A stretch of 64,000 bases of DNA from Paraktedonobacter carboxidivorans (GCA_041156125.1 JBEVTI010000030.1:5919-69918); one strand, 5' to 3'; positions 7,789-16,997 are shown, counted from the first letter of the stretch. The notes: a model not told the origin generated them from the sequence alone. A program made the numbers and translations.

Positions 7789-9486
7789 ATGTCGTTTACA
7801 TATGTAGCATCGGCCAGCGACTGGGCGCGTATCGCGCCTCTGCTTGTGCTGGTAGGGATGGGCTTAATAACGCTGCTGGCGGACTTGTTTCTGCCTCAGG
7901 GCGCTAAAGCACGTCTGGCTTTGGAAAAGCTCCCTGGCGCCTCCATCCCCTTTACATTTCTGCTCCTGCCGTTGCTGAGTCTGCTGGGCCTGGCGGGTGC
8001 GTTGGGGGCGTCTATTGTTCTCTTTATCATTGGAGATCATCAGCCAGCCTTCTATGGTATGCTGGCCTCCGATCAGGGTACTATGCTGGCTTATATGATT
8101 ATTGCCAGCGCAGCCTTTCTGGCTGTCTTGCTCTCGCCCGGCTATATCAAGCGTCAGGGCATAATTCATCAGGGCGAGTATTATGTACTGCTGCTCCTGG
8201 CCGCGCTTGGAATGATGCTCCTGGCGGGTGCGCAGAGCTTTTTGACGATCTTCGTGGGTATAGAGTTGCTCTCGCTTGCTCTATACATTCTCTGTGGCTA
8301 CGTCGCGCGCCGCGCCAGTTCGCAAGAGTCCGGTATGAAGTATTTCCTGCTCAGCTCGTTTGCTTCAGCTTTCCTGCTCTACGGCCTGGCCCTGGTCTAT
8401 GGCGCGACCGGTCGGACGCAGTTCGCTGAGGTCCATACCTTCTTGCAGACCCATACAGCGACTTCGACCCTGCTCTTCATCGGCATGGGTCTGCTGACAG
8501 TTGGTTTTGCCTTCAAGATCTCGGCTGTCCCTTTTCAGGCCTGGACGCCCGATGTCTACGAGGGAGCGCCAGCGCCGGTGACAGCCTTTATGTCGGTGGG
8601 TACAAAGGCTGCGGCCATCATTGCTTTCGCGCGTATCTTTACGATTGTGCTTGCGCCTGACTTCACTGTGTGGCTACCAGCTATCTGGGTGATTACTATC
8701 CTGACCATCGTGGGTGGCAATCTCATGGCCCTGGTGCAGACAAATGTGAAGCGCATGCTGGGTTATTCCAGCATTGCCCATGCCGGCTACCTGTTGATCG
8801 GGATTGTAGCCGGGGGCAATGCCAAAGTGCCGGGCCTGGGCATGTCGGCAATTCTTTTCTACCTGTTCTGCTATACTTTCCTGAACATCGGCGCCTTTGG
8901 CGTGATTTCTGTGCTGGAGCGGGCAGATAACTCGGGCACCAACCCGGTCGAACTGCGCGGCCTCTGGCGGCGTCAGCCGGTGCTGGCTGGTCTATTGGCC
9001 TTCTTCCTCTTCTCGCTGGCTGGTTTCCCGCCTATGGCCGGGTTTGCTGCGAAGTACTACATTTTCTATGCAGCCCTGGTCTCTGGCCATGCCGAATTGT
9101 TGATCATCGGCGTGCTCGCGAGCATCCTGGGCATGTATTATTACCTGCGCCCGATCGCGACCATGTTCATGGAGCGCGAAGAGGTAGCTTCGTCCGCGTC
9201 CTCGCGTGCTCCTGGTGCGCTGTCTGCGCAAGGAAAACGCCCTTCTGGCAGACTGAGCACCAGCCGTTCTGGCGGTGTGGCGACCGCGGTAGTAGCCAAA
9301 ACTGTGCCTGCCACGCCGCGCAGAACGCCTCTGCCTGTCGAAGAGACGCCTGTCGAGGAGAAAGAGCTTACCGCGTGGCCTACGAAGGTCGCGCTGACCC
9401 TCGCCGTCCTTGGCACGCTGGTCATGGGTACTGTCGTGCCTTTCTGGCTGTTACCGTTGATTCAACTGGCTGCTGGCAAAATGTAA
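7789..9486 (+). CDS. nuoN: NADH-quinone oxidoreductase subunit N (antiporter-like)
   Basis: Third antiporter-like subunit of the membrane arm, 565 aa. A GTG at 7768 would extend the frame, but CGGGGG just before ATG 7789 supports the latter. Signatures: FVGIELLSLALYILCGYVAR (conserved Glu), VPFQAWTPDVYEGAPAPVTA, FMSVGTKAAAII (key Lys) and LVQTNVKRMLGYSSIAHAGY. About 70 residues of Ser-, Arg-, Pro- and Glu-rich low complexity (roughly residues 467-538) are inserted before the last helix, which makes it longer than the usual 480-500 aa. It ends the nuo operon and runs into a 74-bp palindrome. Confidence 0.96.
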   Translation: MSFTYVASASDWARIAPLLVLVGMGLITLLADLFLPQGAKARLALEKLPGASIPFTFLLLPLLSLLGLAGALGASIVLFIIGDHQPAFYGMLASDQGTMLAYMIIASAAFLAVLLSPGYIKRQGIIHQGEYYVLLLLAALGMMLLAGAQSFLTIFVGIELLSLALYILCGYVARRASSQESGMKYFLLSSFASAFLLYGLALVYGATGRTQFAEVHTFLQTHTATSTLLFIGMGLLTVGFAFKISAVPFQAWTPDVYEGAPAPVTAFMSVGTKAAAIIAFARIFTIVLAPDFTVWLPAIWVITILTIVGGNLMALVQTNVKRMLGYSSIAHAGYLLIGIVAGGNAKVPGLGMSAILFYLFCYTFLNIGAFGVISVLERADNSGTNPVELRGLWRRQPVLAGLLAFFLFSLAGFPPMAGFAAKYYIFYAALVSGHAELLIIGVLASILGMYYYLRPIATMFMEREEVASSASSRAPGALSAQGKRPSGRLSTSRSGGVATAVVAKTVPATPRRTPLPVEETPVEEKELTAWPTKVALTLAVLGTLVMGTVVPFWLLPLIQLAAGKM

Positions 9487-9488
9487 AG

Positions 9489-9562
9489 GGATGAGTGGGA
9501 AAAACAGAGAGGGAGCGATTTGCCGCGGCAAATCGCTCCCTCTCTGTTTTTCCCACTCATCC
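9489..9562. terminator. Perfect 74-bp palindrome closing the nuo operon
   Basis: Every base from 9489 to 9525 pairs with 9526 to 9562, with no loop and no mismatch, giving a 37-bp arm. The axis is within GCCGCGGC. The nuoN stop lies 3 bases before it. Each strand of the arm contains an A5/T5 run beside a GC-rich block. As RNA it would form an extremely stable hairpin; as DNA it could extrude a cruciform. A role in ending nuo transcription is inferred. Confidence 0.75.
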
Positions 9563-9677
9563 GTAGCAATGTGAGCTATTACGCTTCAGCAGTGTTATTT
9601 GTATCCTGCCTACAACGTCTTTCATATGTGACACTATGATAAGTGTTTCACACATGCATTGCTGGAGGACTGTAACT

Positions 9678-10217
9678 ATGCCTGGTTCATTAAGTATCGT
9701 TGATGTGCTTTTTCTCGTGACCATTGTCTTACTGGTTTTAAGTGGTTTTCGCAACGGTTTTGTGTTTAGCCTGATCAATTTGCTCAGCCTTCCTGTGGCG
9801 GCAGTGGCTGCCCTGGTCTTTGGCCCAACCTTAACTGCGTTGCTGGCCAGAAATGGTCTGGCAATCAACCCTCTTATCTCGTATATTATCCTGTTTCTAG
9901 TGGCGGTTGTGGTGATTCATATGGTGGCCACTGCGGTACGAGGGACCATTAAGAGTATTCCTTTGCTTGGCTCTGGCGACGCGTTGCTCGGTGGAGTGAT
10001 TGGCTTCGTTGAGGCCTGGGCGCTCTGGGTGGTCTTTCTTCTGGTGCTCGGCCATTTTCTGAACCTGGTCGATCAGAACCAGATCCAGCAACTGGGCTTC
10101 CACGTGGATACGTTCCATGGCTGGCAGCAGTTCTACAATGACGCGGTGAGCAACAGCCTCTTCGCGCGGGTGAATGGCTGGTTTATCCGGGTTGTGCCGA
10201 TGGTTCCCTCGGTGTAG
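9678..10217 (+). CDS. CvpA family membrane protein
   Basis: A 179-aa protein with four hydrophobic helices and the CvpA-family pattern: the N-terminal segment SIVDVLFLVTIVLLVLSGFR followed by NGFVFSLINLLS, and later VRGTIKSIPLLGSGDALLGG. In other bacteria CvpA-like proteins are inner-membrane proteins linked to colicin V export or envelope stress; no specific role is known here. The start is ATG 9678, because GGAGG (9664-9668) precedes it, although the frame is open from 9636. It is a single gene between the nuo operon and hflX. Confidence 0.8.
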   Translation: MPGSLSIVDVLFLVTIVLLVLSGFRNGFVFSLINLLSLPVAAVAALVFGPTLTALLARNGLAINPLISYIILFLVAVVVIHMVATAVRGTIKSIPLLGSGDALLGGVIGFVEAWALWVVFLLVLGHFLNLVDQNQIQQLGFHVDTFHGWQQFYNDAVSNSLFARVNGWFIRVVPMVPSV

Positions 10218-10429
10218 TAAATCCCGCAGGTATCCGGGCATAGAAAATCATGGCTCCAGGTACATTGTTTGCTCCGCGACCCTATTCCGTCGCCATCTCG
10301 CCATGGTTCGGCTTGTGTTCTCCACTCAGCATGTTAAAATAAGGCAAAAGCAGTCTGATTACTTTATCAAACTTTGTTTGATGGGTTTCTGATCAAGGTG
10401 GAGGTTTAACTACGACAAAACAAGAGCGT

Positions 10430-11794
10430 TTGATTAATGCATCGTCTCACACCCAGTCTGAGCGCGCGTATCTGGTGGCAGTGGAGCAGGACGAGAGCGA
10501 GAGCCTCTGGAGTGTTGAAGACTCGTTGAATGAATTGGGTACTCTGGCACGCACCGCGGGTGCCCAGGTTGTTGGTACTATGATTCAGCGTTTACGCCAT
10601 CCTGATGTCGCGACCTATATTGGCAAGGGCAAGGCGCAGGAATTGGCGGATCTGGAAAAGACCCTCAAGTTTACCGTGGTAGTCTTTGATGACGAACTGG
10701 CCCCGTCGCAACAACGTAACCTGGAAAAACTACTGCACGCGCGCGTGCTCGATCGTACCGCGTTGATTCTAGATATCTTCGCGCAGCACGCTTATACGCG
10801 CGAAGGGCGTTTGCAGGTGGAACTGGCTCAACTGGAATACCGTCTGCCTCGTCTGAGTGGCTATGGCGTGGACCTTTCGCGCCAGGCTGGTGGGTCGCGT
10901 AGCGCTGGAACTGGTGGCGTGGGCGCGGGTGGCGCGGGCGCGGGTGGAGCGATTGGCGTGCGCGGTCCTGGTGAAACCAAGCTGGAAATGGATCGCCGAC
11001 GCATTCGTGGGCGCATCTCTGAGTTGCGGGAGGAGATCGAACAGGTACGTGAGCAGCGCAAGGTTCACCGCCAGCAGCGAACCTCCCGTACCATCCCCAT
11101 TGTGGCCCTGGTGGGCTACACTAACAGTGGTAAGTCAACTCTGTTCAATGCCTTTACCGACGCGGAAGTGCTGGCGGAGAACAAGCTTTTCGCCACCCTC
11201 GATCCAACTACGCGTCACCTGCTCTTGCCCAATAATCAGGAGGCGCTGCTCACCGATACAGTTGGCTTTATTCAGAAACTGCCCACGCGCCTGATTGCGG
11301 CTTTCCGGGCTACGCTGGAAGAGGTAATTGAAGCTGATCTGTTGCTAGAAGTGGTGGACGTGGTGCATGAGAACGCGATTGAGCAGAGCGAGACTGTCAG
11401 CGAGATTTTACGCGGCCTGGATGCAGCTGATAAGCCGTGTGTCACAGCTCTCAACAAAGTGGACCTGCTGGAGGGCAGCACTGATCTCGATACCTCACTC
11501 TATCCCAACGCAGTGCCGATCTCCGCGCTCCAGCAGACTGGCCTGGAAGAACTGCGCGTGAAAATAGCCGAAGTGCTGGCTGGCACTATGGAGTCGGTAC
11601 AGGTCGTTGTGCCCTACGCTAGGAGCGAACTGGTCGAGCTTTTTCATCGTCGCGGCCATGTGCTCCAGGAAGAACACCGCTTGGACGGCACATTTCTCGC
11701 GGGCTACCTCCCACGCGCCCTGTGTGGTTACTATCGCCGCTTGCTAGGCGCTGCGTTTTCTTCCGCTGGCCCGCCCCCTCCAGACCAGGAATAA
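10430..11794 (+). CDS. hflX: GTPase HflX (ribosome-associated)
   Basis: OBG-HflX family GTPase that binds and splits ribosomes under stress. The N-terminal ATP-binding-like domain (SERAYLVAVEQ to about residue 180) is followed by RGPGETKLEMDRRRI and a coiled coil. The G domain has the Walker A GYTNSGKSTLFN, the G3 motif DTVGFI and the G4 motif NKVD. A Gly/Ala-rich insert of about 15 residues precedes the RGPGE motif. The start is unclear. TTG at 10430 is the first standard start codon, but the strong GGAGG (10400-10404 region) fits an in-frame ACG at 10412 with about 7 nt spacing and lies about 25 nt from the TTG. Confidence 0.93.
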   Translation: MINASSHTQSERAYLVAVEQDESESLWSVEDSLNELGTLARTAGAQVVGTMIQRLRHPDVATYIGKGKAQELADLEKTLKFTVVVFDDELAPSQQRNLEKLLHARVLDRTALILDIFAQHAYTREGRLQVELAQLEYRLPRLSGYGVDLSRQAGGSRSAGTGGVGAGGAGAGGAIGVRGPGETKLEMDRRRIRGRISELREEIEQVREQRKVHRQQRTSRTIPIVALVGYTNSGKSTLFNAFTDAEVLAENKLFATLDPTTRHLLLPNNQEALLTDTVGFIQKLPTRLIAAFRATLEEVIEADLLLEVVDVVHENAIEQSETVSEILRGLDAADKPCVTALNKVDLLEGSTDLDTSLYPNAVPISALQQTGLEELRVKIAEVLAGTMESVQVVVPYARSELVELFHRRGHVLQEEHRLDGTFLAGYLPRALCGYYRRLLGAAFSSAGPPPPDQE

Positions 11795-11929
11795 CAGGGG
11801 TAGCTCCCATAGGCTCTGGTCTGAAAAAGTAGAGGATACAGATAGCCTTGATGGTTCAGAAGGTAGCAGATACAGAGTCTATGTGCTAGAGTTAGAGTAA
11901 TTGATGAAAAACGAATCCAGGGAAGGAAA

Positions 11930-13678
11930 ATGGGAATGTCTGAGGGAAAGCCGCCGCTTCGCTCTGTGCCTTTACGTCTGCGTCTTCGCGCGCAGACCGA
12001 TCCTCTGCCGCAAGCGCAGAGCGCGGAAGAGATTGTCAAACTGCCCCCTGAACTTTCCGCGAATGACGCTCCGACCATGCCTTCTTTGCCTATCATTAGA
12101 AATACGGAATTATTGCGGAGCCGGCAGGTCAAAGAGTTGATTCGCCTGGGCAATATTTTACGCGCGGAGCTCAGCCTCCACGAGGTCTTAGAGCAGGTGG
12201 TTTCCTCTATTCATACGTGTACGGGTTTTAGAAAAGCGGTGGTCCATCTGATCGAGGATGGCTATGATGGCATGACGCTGCTCGCTTTTGTGGGAATTTC
12301 CGAGGAAGACCAGCAGAGATTACGCGCGCATCCGCTAAGTGTCAATCATATGCTTAGATTTATGCGCCCGGAATTTCAGATCAGCCAGAGTTACTTTATC
12401 AGCCACGAGCATCAACACCTGTTCAGCGATATGGTGCGTATTGGTGGTGGTGAAACGGCGCATCATCAATCAGGCAAGTGGCATCCCGAAGATGGCTTGA
12501 TCATTCCTCTTTTCAGTCCACGCCAGCATAAGGTGCTGGGCTTTATTTCACTGGATGATCCAGTTGACGGACGCGTGCCAGGCGAAGAGAGTATCGAAAT
12601 TGTTGAACTCTTCGCGAATCAGGCGGCAACCGCGATTGATAACGCCTGGCTGTTCCAGGAGCGCGAAGCCGAGCATGTGGCTCTGGAGAACGCGATTCTC
12701 GATTTGCGCCACGATCTGGAGCGTGTTCAGCGCGGCGATTTGCGCGTGCGTGTCAAGGTTTCGCATGAAAAGCTTAAACTGGTGGCTGAGGCGATTAATG
12801 TCACCCTGAGCGAAATTAGCGGCATCCTGGGAACTGTACAACTGGTCACACAGGCAGTTGATGAGCATGCTCAGGATGTTCAGCACCTCTCGGATCTGCT
12901 GGTCAAGGATACCAACCAGCAAGAGCGCCAGGTGCAGCATATCTCATTGGCGATCGATGAGATGGCCGCGATCATGCAGCGTGTCTTTGACAATGCCGCG
13001 AAGATTTCCACAGTTTCTGTGGATGCAATGGGCGTGAATCAAGAGGGGCAGAATCAGATCTGGCGCGCCATCGATGGCATGCGCCAGGTGCGTGAGATCA
13101 CCACGCTATCCTCGCGTGTGATCAAACGCCTGAGTGAAAGCGGGCAGGATATCAACGATACTGTCGCGGAGATTTCCGACCTGACAGCGCGCATGAGCTT
13201 GCTGGCGCTCAATGCGGCGATTGAAGCGGTGCGAGCAGGTGACCAGGGACAGGGCTTTGTGATGATCGCGCGGGAGATCCGTTCGTTGTCCGTCCACAGT
13301 GCTGAGGCCACGCGCCGTGTAGCTACGCGCCTGCGCACTATTCAGCATGAGACCGCGGCTGTGGCTGAGAGTGTTGAGCAGAATATCCAGCAGGTGGGGA
13401 TTCAGTCCGACCTGGTTTCCCAAACTGGCGCGGCCCTGGAGGCGATCAGTGTGATTACCATCCAGATGTCTGAACTGGTTGAAGAGATTTGCCATGCCAC
13501 GGAAGGCCAGACTCAGGGTTCGCGGCGCGTAGCCTTTTCGATCGAAGAGATCACGCGTATGACCAGCGAGATCACCCTGCACATGCTAGAAATGCAACAA
13601 TCACTCTCCCACCTGGTTGAGTTGACCAATCTACTGCGCTCGCGCGTCTCGGTCTTTCGTATCATCGATGATGTTTAG
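11930..13678 (+). CDS. Soluble methyl-accepting chemotaxis-like protein with GAF domain
   Basis: A 582-aa cytoplasmic sensor; no membrane helix is visible. After a basic/proline-rich N-terminus (1-60), residues about 80-235 form a GAF domain (VVSSIHTCTGFRKAVVHLIE to LFANQAATAIDNAWLFQERE). A HAMP-like linker follows (about 250-300). The rest is a long coiled-coil MCP signalling domain whose hairpin tip region reads SLLALNAAIEAVRAGDQGQG. Such proteins normally control CheA-type kinases, but no che gene is in the window. The start is ATG 11930, with GGAAGG 3-4 nt upstream. It stands alone, with a convergent neighbour downstream. Confidence 0.88.
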   Translation: MGMSEGKPPLRSVPLRLRLRAQTDPLPQAQSAEEIVKLPPELSANDAPTMPSLPIIRNTELLRSRQVKELIRLGNILRAELSLHEVLEQVVSSIHTCTGFRKAVVHLIEDGYDGMTLLAFVGISEEDQQRLRAHPLSVNHMLRFMRPEFQISQSYFISHEHQHLFSDMVRIGGGETAHHQSGKWHPEDGLIIPLFSPRQHKVLGFISLDDPVDGRVPGEESIEIVELFANQAATAIDNAWLFQEREAEHVALENAILDLRHDLERVQRGDLRVRVKVSHEKLKLVAEAINVTLSEISGILGTVQLVTQAVDEHAQDVQHLSDLLVKDTNQQERQVQHISLAIDEMAAIMQRVFDNAAKISTVSVDAMGVNQEGQNQIWRAIDGMRQVREITTLSSRVIKRLSESGQDINDTVAEISDLTARMSLLALNAAIEAVRAGDQGQGFVMIAREIRSLSVHSAEATRRVATRLRTIQHETAAVAESVEQNIQQVGIQSDLVSQTGAALEAISVITIQMSELVEEICHATEGQTQGSRRVAFSIEEITRMTSEITLHMLEMQQSLSHLVELTNLLRSRVSVFRIIDDV

Positions 13679-13683
13679 AACTA

Positions 13684-13743
13684 CCAGCAGGGCGCAAGCG
13701 CTTTCTGCATCAGAAATAGACCTGCTATGACACTCCCTGCTGG
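13684..13743. terminator. Nested inverted repeat between convergent genes
   Basis: Outer arms CCAGCAGGG (13684-13692) and CCCTGCTGG (13735-13743) enclose a small hairpin, TTTCTG-CAT-CAGAAA, around 13702-13716. It lies between the 3' ends of the chemoreceptor gene (plus) and the small membrane-protein gene (minus), so it could serve both as terminator. The right arm overlaps the minus gene's last codons. Confidence 0.4.
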
Positions 13744-14231
13744 GATCTGCGCGCTCTGACGCGGCTTTTACGCTTTTTGATTTGCGGCGGCTCGTATTCG
13801 CGAAAGAAACGTTTGCCAAGTTGCCAGCCAGTGTAGCCAAAGAAAATGGCCAGCGCAAGGGCCATGATACCCATTAGAGTACGTACCAGCAGACCTAACA
13901 GCCCGTAATTGCCCTGCAATATATTGCCCAACTCGCTAGCATAGGCGCGGCTGAGAATGGCCAGAGAAAGGCTGAGCATTAGCCCGACCATCGTGCCCAG
14001 GCAGCAGCCCAGCGGCCCGCCATGGGCTTCGCCCTGAGCCTCGGGCGGCAGCATATTTTCTTGATTAGCCGCGATAAATTCGACCTGGTATCCCTGCTCT
14101 TCAGAAGATAGGGTCTCCTCGTCAGATGCTTGTCTCTCAGCTACTGGCTCTGTTTGCTCAGAGGGGAGTGGCTCCTCAGCGGCTAAATCCGCCGGCGTCT
14201 CCCCGAACTCATCCTGTATATTTTCAGCCAT
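13725..14231 (-). CDS. Small membrane protein with acidic N-terminus, function unknown
   Basis: A 168-aa protein I do not recognise. Residues 1-75 are acidic and low-complexity (Glu, Gln, Pro, Ala). Then come two hydrophobic helices (CCLGTMVGLMLSLSLAIL and LLGLLVRTLMGIMALALAIF) and a very basic tail (KKRKSRVRARRSQQG). The topology suggests a membrane-anchored protein with charged ends of opposite sign. ATG 14231 is preferred over the upstream start at 14267, because it lies 4 bases after the upp stop and avoids the overlap. It is probably co-transcribed with upp. Confidence 0.65.
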   Translation of the reverse strand: MAENIQDEFGETPADLAAEEPLPSEQTEPVAERQASDEETLSSEEQGYQVEFIAANQENMLPPEAQGEAHGGPLGCCLGTMVGLMLSLSLAILSRAYASELGNILQGNYGLLGLLVRTLMGIMALALAIFFGYTGWQLGKRFFREYEPPQIKKRKSRVRARRSQQGVS

Positions 14232-14235
14232 AGTC

Positions 14236-14943
14236 TTAAAATGTTCCAAACTGCCGATCGCCAGCATCTCCCAGACCGGGTAGGATATACCCCAGATCGT
14301 TCAGGCTCTCATCCAGCGCGGCTATATAGACATCGATATCGGGATGCGCCTGGGCGAGCTTGAGCAGCCCGTAAGGAGCGGCGAGAATACATACATATGA
14401 GAGACGCGGAATTCCGCGCTTTTTCAAGACATTAATAGCATCGATTGCCGAGCCGCCAGTTGCGAGCATAGGATCAACAGCATAGGCGACCTGGAGATCG
14501 ACCTGGTGAGGCAGGCGATTGTAGTACTCCAGCGCTTGCAATGTACGCTCGTCGCGCCGCAAGCCCAGGTGCCAGACCTGCGCCTCCGAGATCACCTCGC
14601 GAAATCCCTCAGCCAGTCCCAGGCCCGCGCGCAGAATAGGGGTAATGCCTATTCCGCCAGCCAGGCGTTGCCCATCCATCTTCTGGAGAGGAGTCTCGAT
14701 CATTTTCGTGTCCAGGCGTAGTGTAGCAGTAGCCTCATACGCCAGAAGCGCGCCGATCTCCTTAACCAGGCGATAAAAGGCTGGCGGAGGCGTATGCTTG
14801 TCGCGCAGGGCTGTCATTTTATGTTGGATCACAGGATGCGCGGAGATGTGAACGCGTGGCCAACCCAGGACCTCATCGCGCCTGGGCTGTGGTATCCCTT
14901 TCATAGGAAATGCTCGTCGCTCTTCTTCGATACTTTCTGACAT
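14236..14943 (-). CDS. upp: Uracil phosphoribosyltransferase
   Basis: Pyrimidine salvage enzyme converting uracil and PRPP to UMP. The PRPP-binding loop is clear in VDPMLATGGSAIDAI, and the uracil-binding C-terminus is present (YILPGLGDAGDRQFGTF). The N-terminal half has PILRAGLGLAEGF, also typical. At 235 aa it is about 25 residues longer than most UPRTs, owing to an N-terminal extension before the VHISAHPVIQHKM segment, which is where usual family members begin. GGGAGGAGC is found just upstream of ATG 14943. Divergent from the wecG-like gene. Confidence 0.95.
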   Translation of the reverse strand: MSESIEEERRAFPMKGIPQPRRDEVLGWPRVHISAHPVIQHKMTALRDKHTPPPAFYRLVKEIGALLAYEATATLRLDTKMIETPLQKMDGQRLAGGIGITPILRAGLGLAEGFREVISEAQVWHLGLRRDERTLQALEYYNRLPHQVDLQVAYAVDPMLATGGSAIDAINVLKKRGIPRLSYVCILAAPYGLLKLAQAHPDIDVYIAALDESLNDLGYILPGLGDAGDRQFGTF

Positions 14944-15184
14944 AAAAAGCTCCTCCCTTTTTCTGCTGGATACTTTATTTATTGTAACAGAGTTAGGCGT
15001 AGAGAGTCGAGTGCTCCAGAAATTGGTGTCATTTTCTTCTCCAATATGTTATGATCTGCTGAGGATTTACGTACTACATAGAGAAGAGATGGAATATCTC
15101 TCCATGTATATTCTCTCATTTCCTTCTTTAGAGAAGAAATCAAAATAATGAGCTGATAAAAGCTTCTTTTTTGTGGAAAAGCAC

Positions 15185-15982
15185 ATGTCAACACAAATAT
15201 CAATGACATCTCAACAAAATACGCCTGAGTCGATCTATGTGCTGGGAGTGCGGGTCGATCGGGTTTCGCAGCATCAGGCTTTGCAGCGGATTATGGAGCT
15301 TATTGCGCGCAGGCGTGCCTCTGGAAATCAACTGGCCTGTGAACAATTGATTACAGTCAATCCTGAATTTGTGATGGCAGCTCAGCGCGATGCTGCCTTT
15401 CGCCAGGCCATTAACGCGGCAACTCTGGTGGTAGCGGATGGGGTGGGAGTGGTCTGGGCTACGCGCTATCTGCAGGCCGCTACTCCTGAGCGCATCACAG
15501 GAGTCGATACCCTGGTAGCTCTGGCCAGGCGTTGCGCGGACGCGGGCTACCGTCTCTATTTGCTGGGCGCGGCTCCAGGTGTAGCCGAGGAAACAGCGGC
15601 CCGCCTGCAAAGCCTGGCCCCAGGCCTGCAAATCGCTGGAACGTACGCTGGCACGCCCGAGCCTGCCGAGGAAGATGCGATCATCGAGCGAGTGCGAGCC
15701 GCGCAGGCCGATGTGCTCTGCGTAGCCTATGGCGCGCCAGTGCAAGATCTGTGGATTTATCGCAATCTCTCGCGCCTGCCTGTCGCTCTGGCAGTTGGTG
15801 TGGGCGGCGCCTATGACTTTATTGCGGGCCGTCAACGTCGCGCACCACGTTTTATGCAGCGGCTGGGTCTGGAGTGGCTCTATCGGCTCTATCGCGAGCC
15901 GTGGCGCTGGCGCAGGATGCTGGCTCTGCCGCGTTTCGCGCTGCGCGTGATGCTGAAAGGACGAACACAGCATGGCAACTGA
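15185..15982 (+). CDS. WecG/TagA/CpsF family glycosyltransferase (GT26)
   Basis: A 265-aa GT26 enzyme. The family transfers a sugar such as ManNAc or ManNAcA to a lipid-linked acceptor during teichoic-acid linkage, exopolysaccharide or common-antigen synthesis. Conserved segments: TVNPEFVMAAQRDAAFR-like start, ADGVGVVWATRYL, then RLYLLGAAPGVAEETAARL and VGVGGAYDFIAGRQRRAPRF, then WLYRLYREPWRWRRM. ATG 15185 with GGAAAAG upstream is preferred to GTG 15173. It overlaps the next gene by 11 bases and appears to form an operon with the two heptose genes. The actual sugar cannot be told from sequence. Confidence 0.9.
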   Translation: MSTQISMTSQQNTPESIYVLGVRVDRVSQHQALQRIMELIARRRASGNQLACEQLITVNPEFVMAAQRDAAFRQAINAATLVVADGVGVVWATRYLQAATPERITGVDTLVALARRCADAGYRLYLLGAAPGVAEETAARLQSLAPGLQIAGTYAGTPEPAEEDAIIERVRAAQADVLCVAYGAPVQDLWIYRNLSRLPVALAVGVGGAYDFIAGRQRRAPRFMQRLGLEWLYRLYREPWRWRRMLALPRFALRVMLKGRTQHGN

Positions 15983-16997
15983 GACGGGATTTCAGATGAG
16001 TACAGAACGTCTCCAGGCGCTTATAGCAGGTTTCACGGGCAAACGTATTCTGGTGATCGGCGATATGGTGGCCGATGAATACTTGATCGGCAATCCCACG
16101 CGTATCGCCCGCGAGGCTCCAGTGCTGATTCTGGAACTCAACGAAGAGCTTACCATTCCAGGAGGGGCGACCAATGTCGCGGTAAACGCGCGCACTCTGG
16201 GGGCCGAGGTCTTTCTAGCTGGTGTAGTGGGGCATGATCTGCCTGGCCAGCGCCTGCGCAAAGCTATCGATGAACTGGGCATGCACCAGGAAGGATTGAT
16301 CAGCGACGCCAAGCGTCCAACCTCGACCAAAACACGAATTATGGCAGGCAGTTCACAGATAGTGCGCCAGCATATTGTGCGCGTGGATCGCGTGGACACT
16401 TCGGAAGTGGGCGAACCGAGTCGTGGGCACATTATTGAGTATATTCAGCGCGCCCTACCCGCTGTGGACGCCGTGATGCTTTCAGACTATGAGAACGGCT
16501 TGATCAGCCCGGCGATCCTGGAATCCTGCCTGCCCCTGGCTCGCCAACTGGGCAAAGTCATTGTCGCCGACTCCCATGGCAAGCTGGCCCGTTTTCAGGG
16601 TGTAACCGCCCTGACACCTAATCAGCCAGAGGCCGAACTGGCCGCGGGCCTGGTGATTCGCAATCAAGATGACCTGAATGAGGTGGCGCGCCGCCTGCTG
16701 GCCTCCAGTCACGCGCAGAGCATGCTGATTACCCGTGGCAGCGAGGGCATGAGCCTCTTTGTAGCCCATGGCGAGTCCCTGCACCTGCCAATCTATCCAC
16801 TTAATCATCACTCCAGCGAGGTCGTTGATACCAATGGCGCTGGCGATACTGTCGCGGCTACCTTTACCCTGGCATTAACCGCTGGAGGTAGCTTTGCTGA
16901 GGCCGCGTACCTGGCCAATGCCGCCGCGGCTCTGGTGGTGCGCCGTCTTGGCTGCGCCAGCAATACACCGCAAGAATTGATGGAAGCCTTTTTATGA
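15972..16997 (+). CDS. hldE1: PfkB-family kinase, D-glycero-D-manno-heptose-7-phosphate kinase type
   Basis: A 341-aa carbohydrate kinase resembling the kinase half of HldE/RfaE. Signatures: GKRILVIGDMVADEYLIGNP near the N-terminus, GGATNVAVNARTLGAEVFL, LTPNQPEAEL and the catalytic anion hole DTNGAGDTVAATF. In the ADP-heptose pathway this step makes heptose-1,7-bisphosphate. The next gene encodes the matching adenylyltransferase, so the usual bifunctional HldE is split into two overlapping genes (ATGA at 16994). The symbol reflects homology; substrate specificity is not proven. Confidence 0.87.
   Translation: MATETGFQMSTERLQALIAGFTGKRILVIGDMVADEYLIGNPTRIAREAPVLILELNEELTIPGGATNVAVNARTLGAEVFLAGVVGHDLPGQRLRKAIDELGMHQEGLISDAKRPTSTKTRIMAGSSQIVRQHIVRVDRVDTSEVGEPSRGHIIEYIQRALPAVDAVMLSDYENGLISPAILESCLPLARQLGKVIVADSHGKLARFQGVTALTPNQPEAELAAGLVIRNQDDLNEVARRLLASSHAQSMLITRGSEGMSLFVAHGESLHLPIYPLNHHSSEVVDTNGAGDTVAATFTLALTAGGSFAEAAYLANAAAALVVRRLGCASNTPQELMEAFL

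Noticed and set aside
15200..15973. 257-codon minus-strand frame opposite the glycosyltransferase gene
   Set aside because: Shadow of a clear GT26 gene; composition (many His, Gln, Arg) is typical of an antisense frame in this genome.
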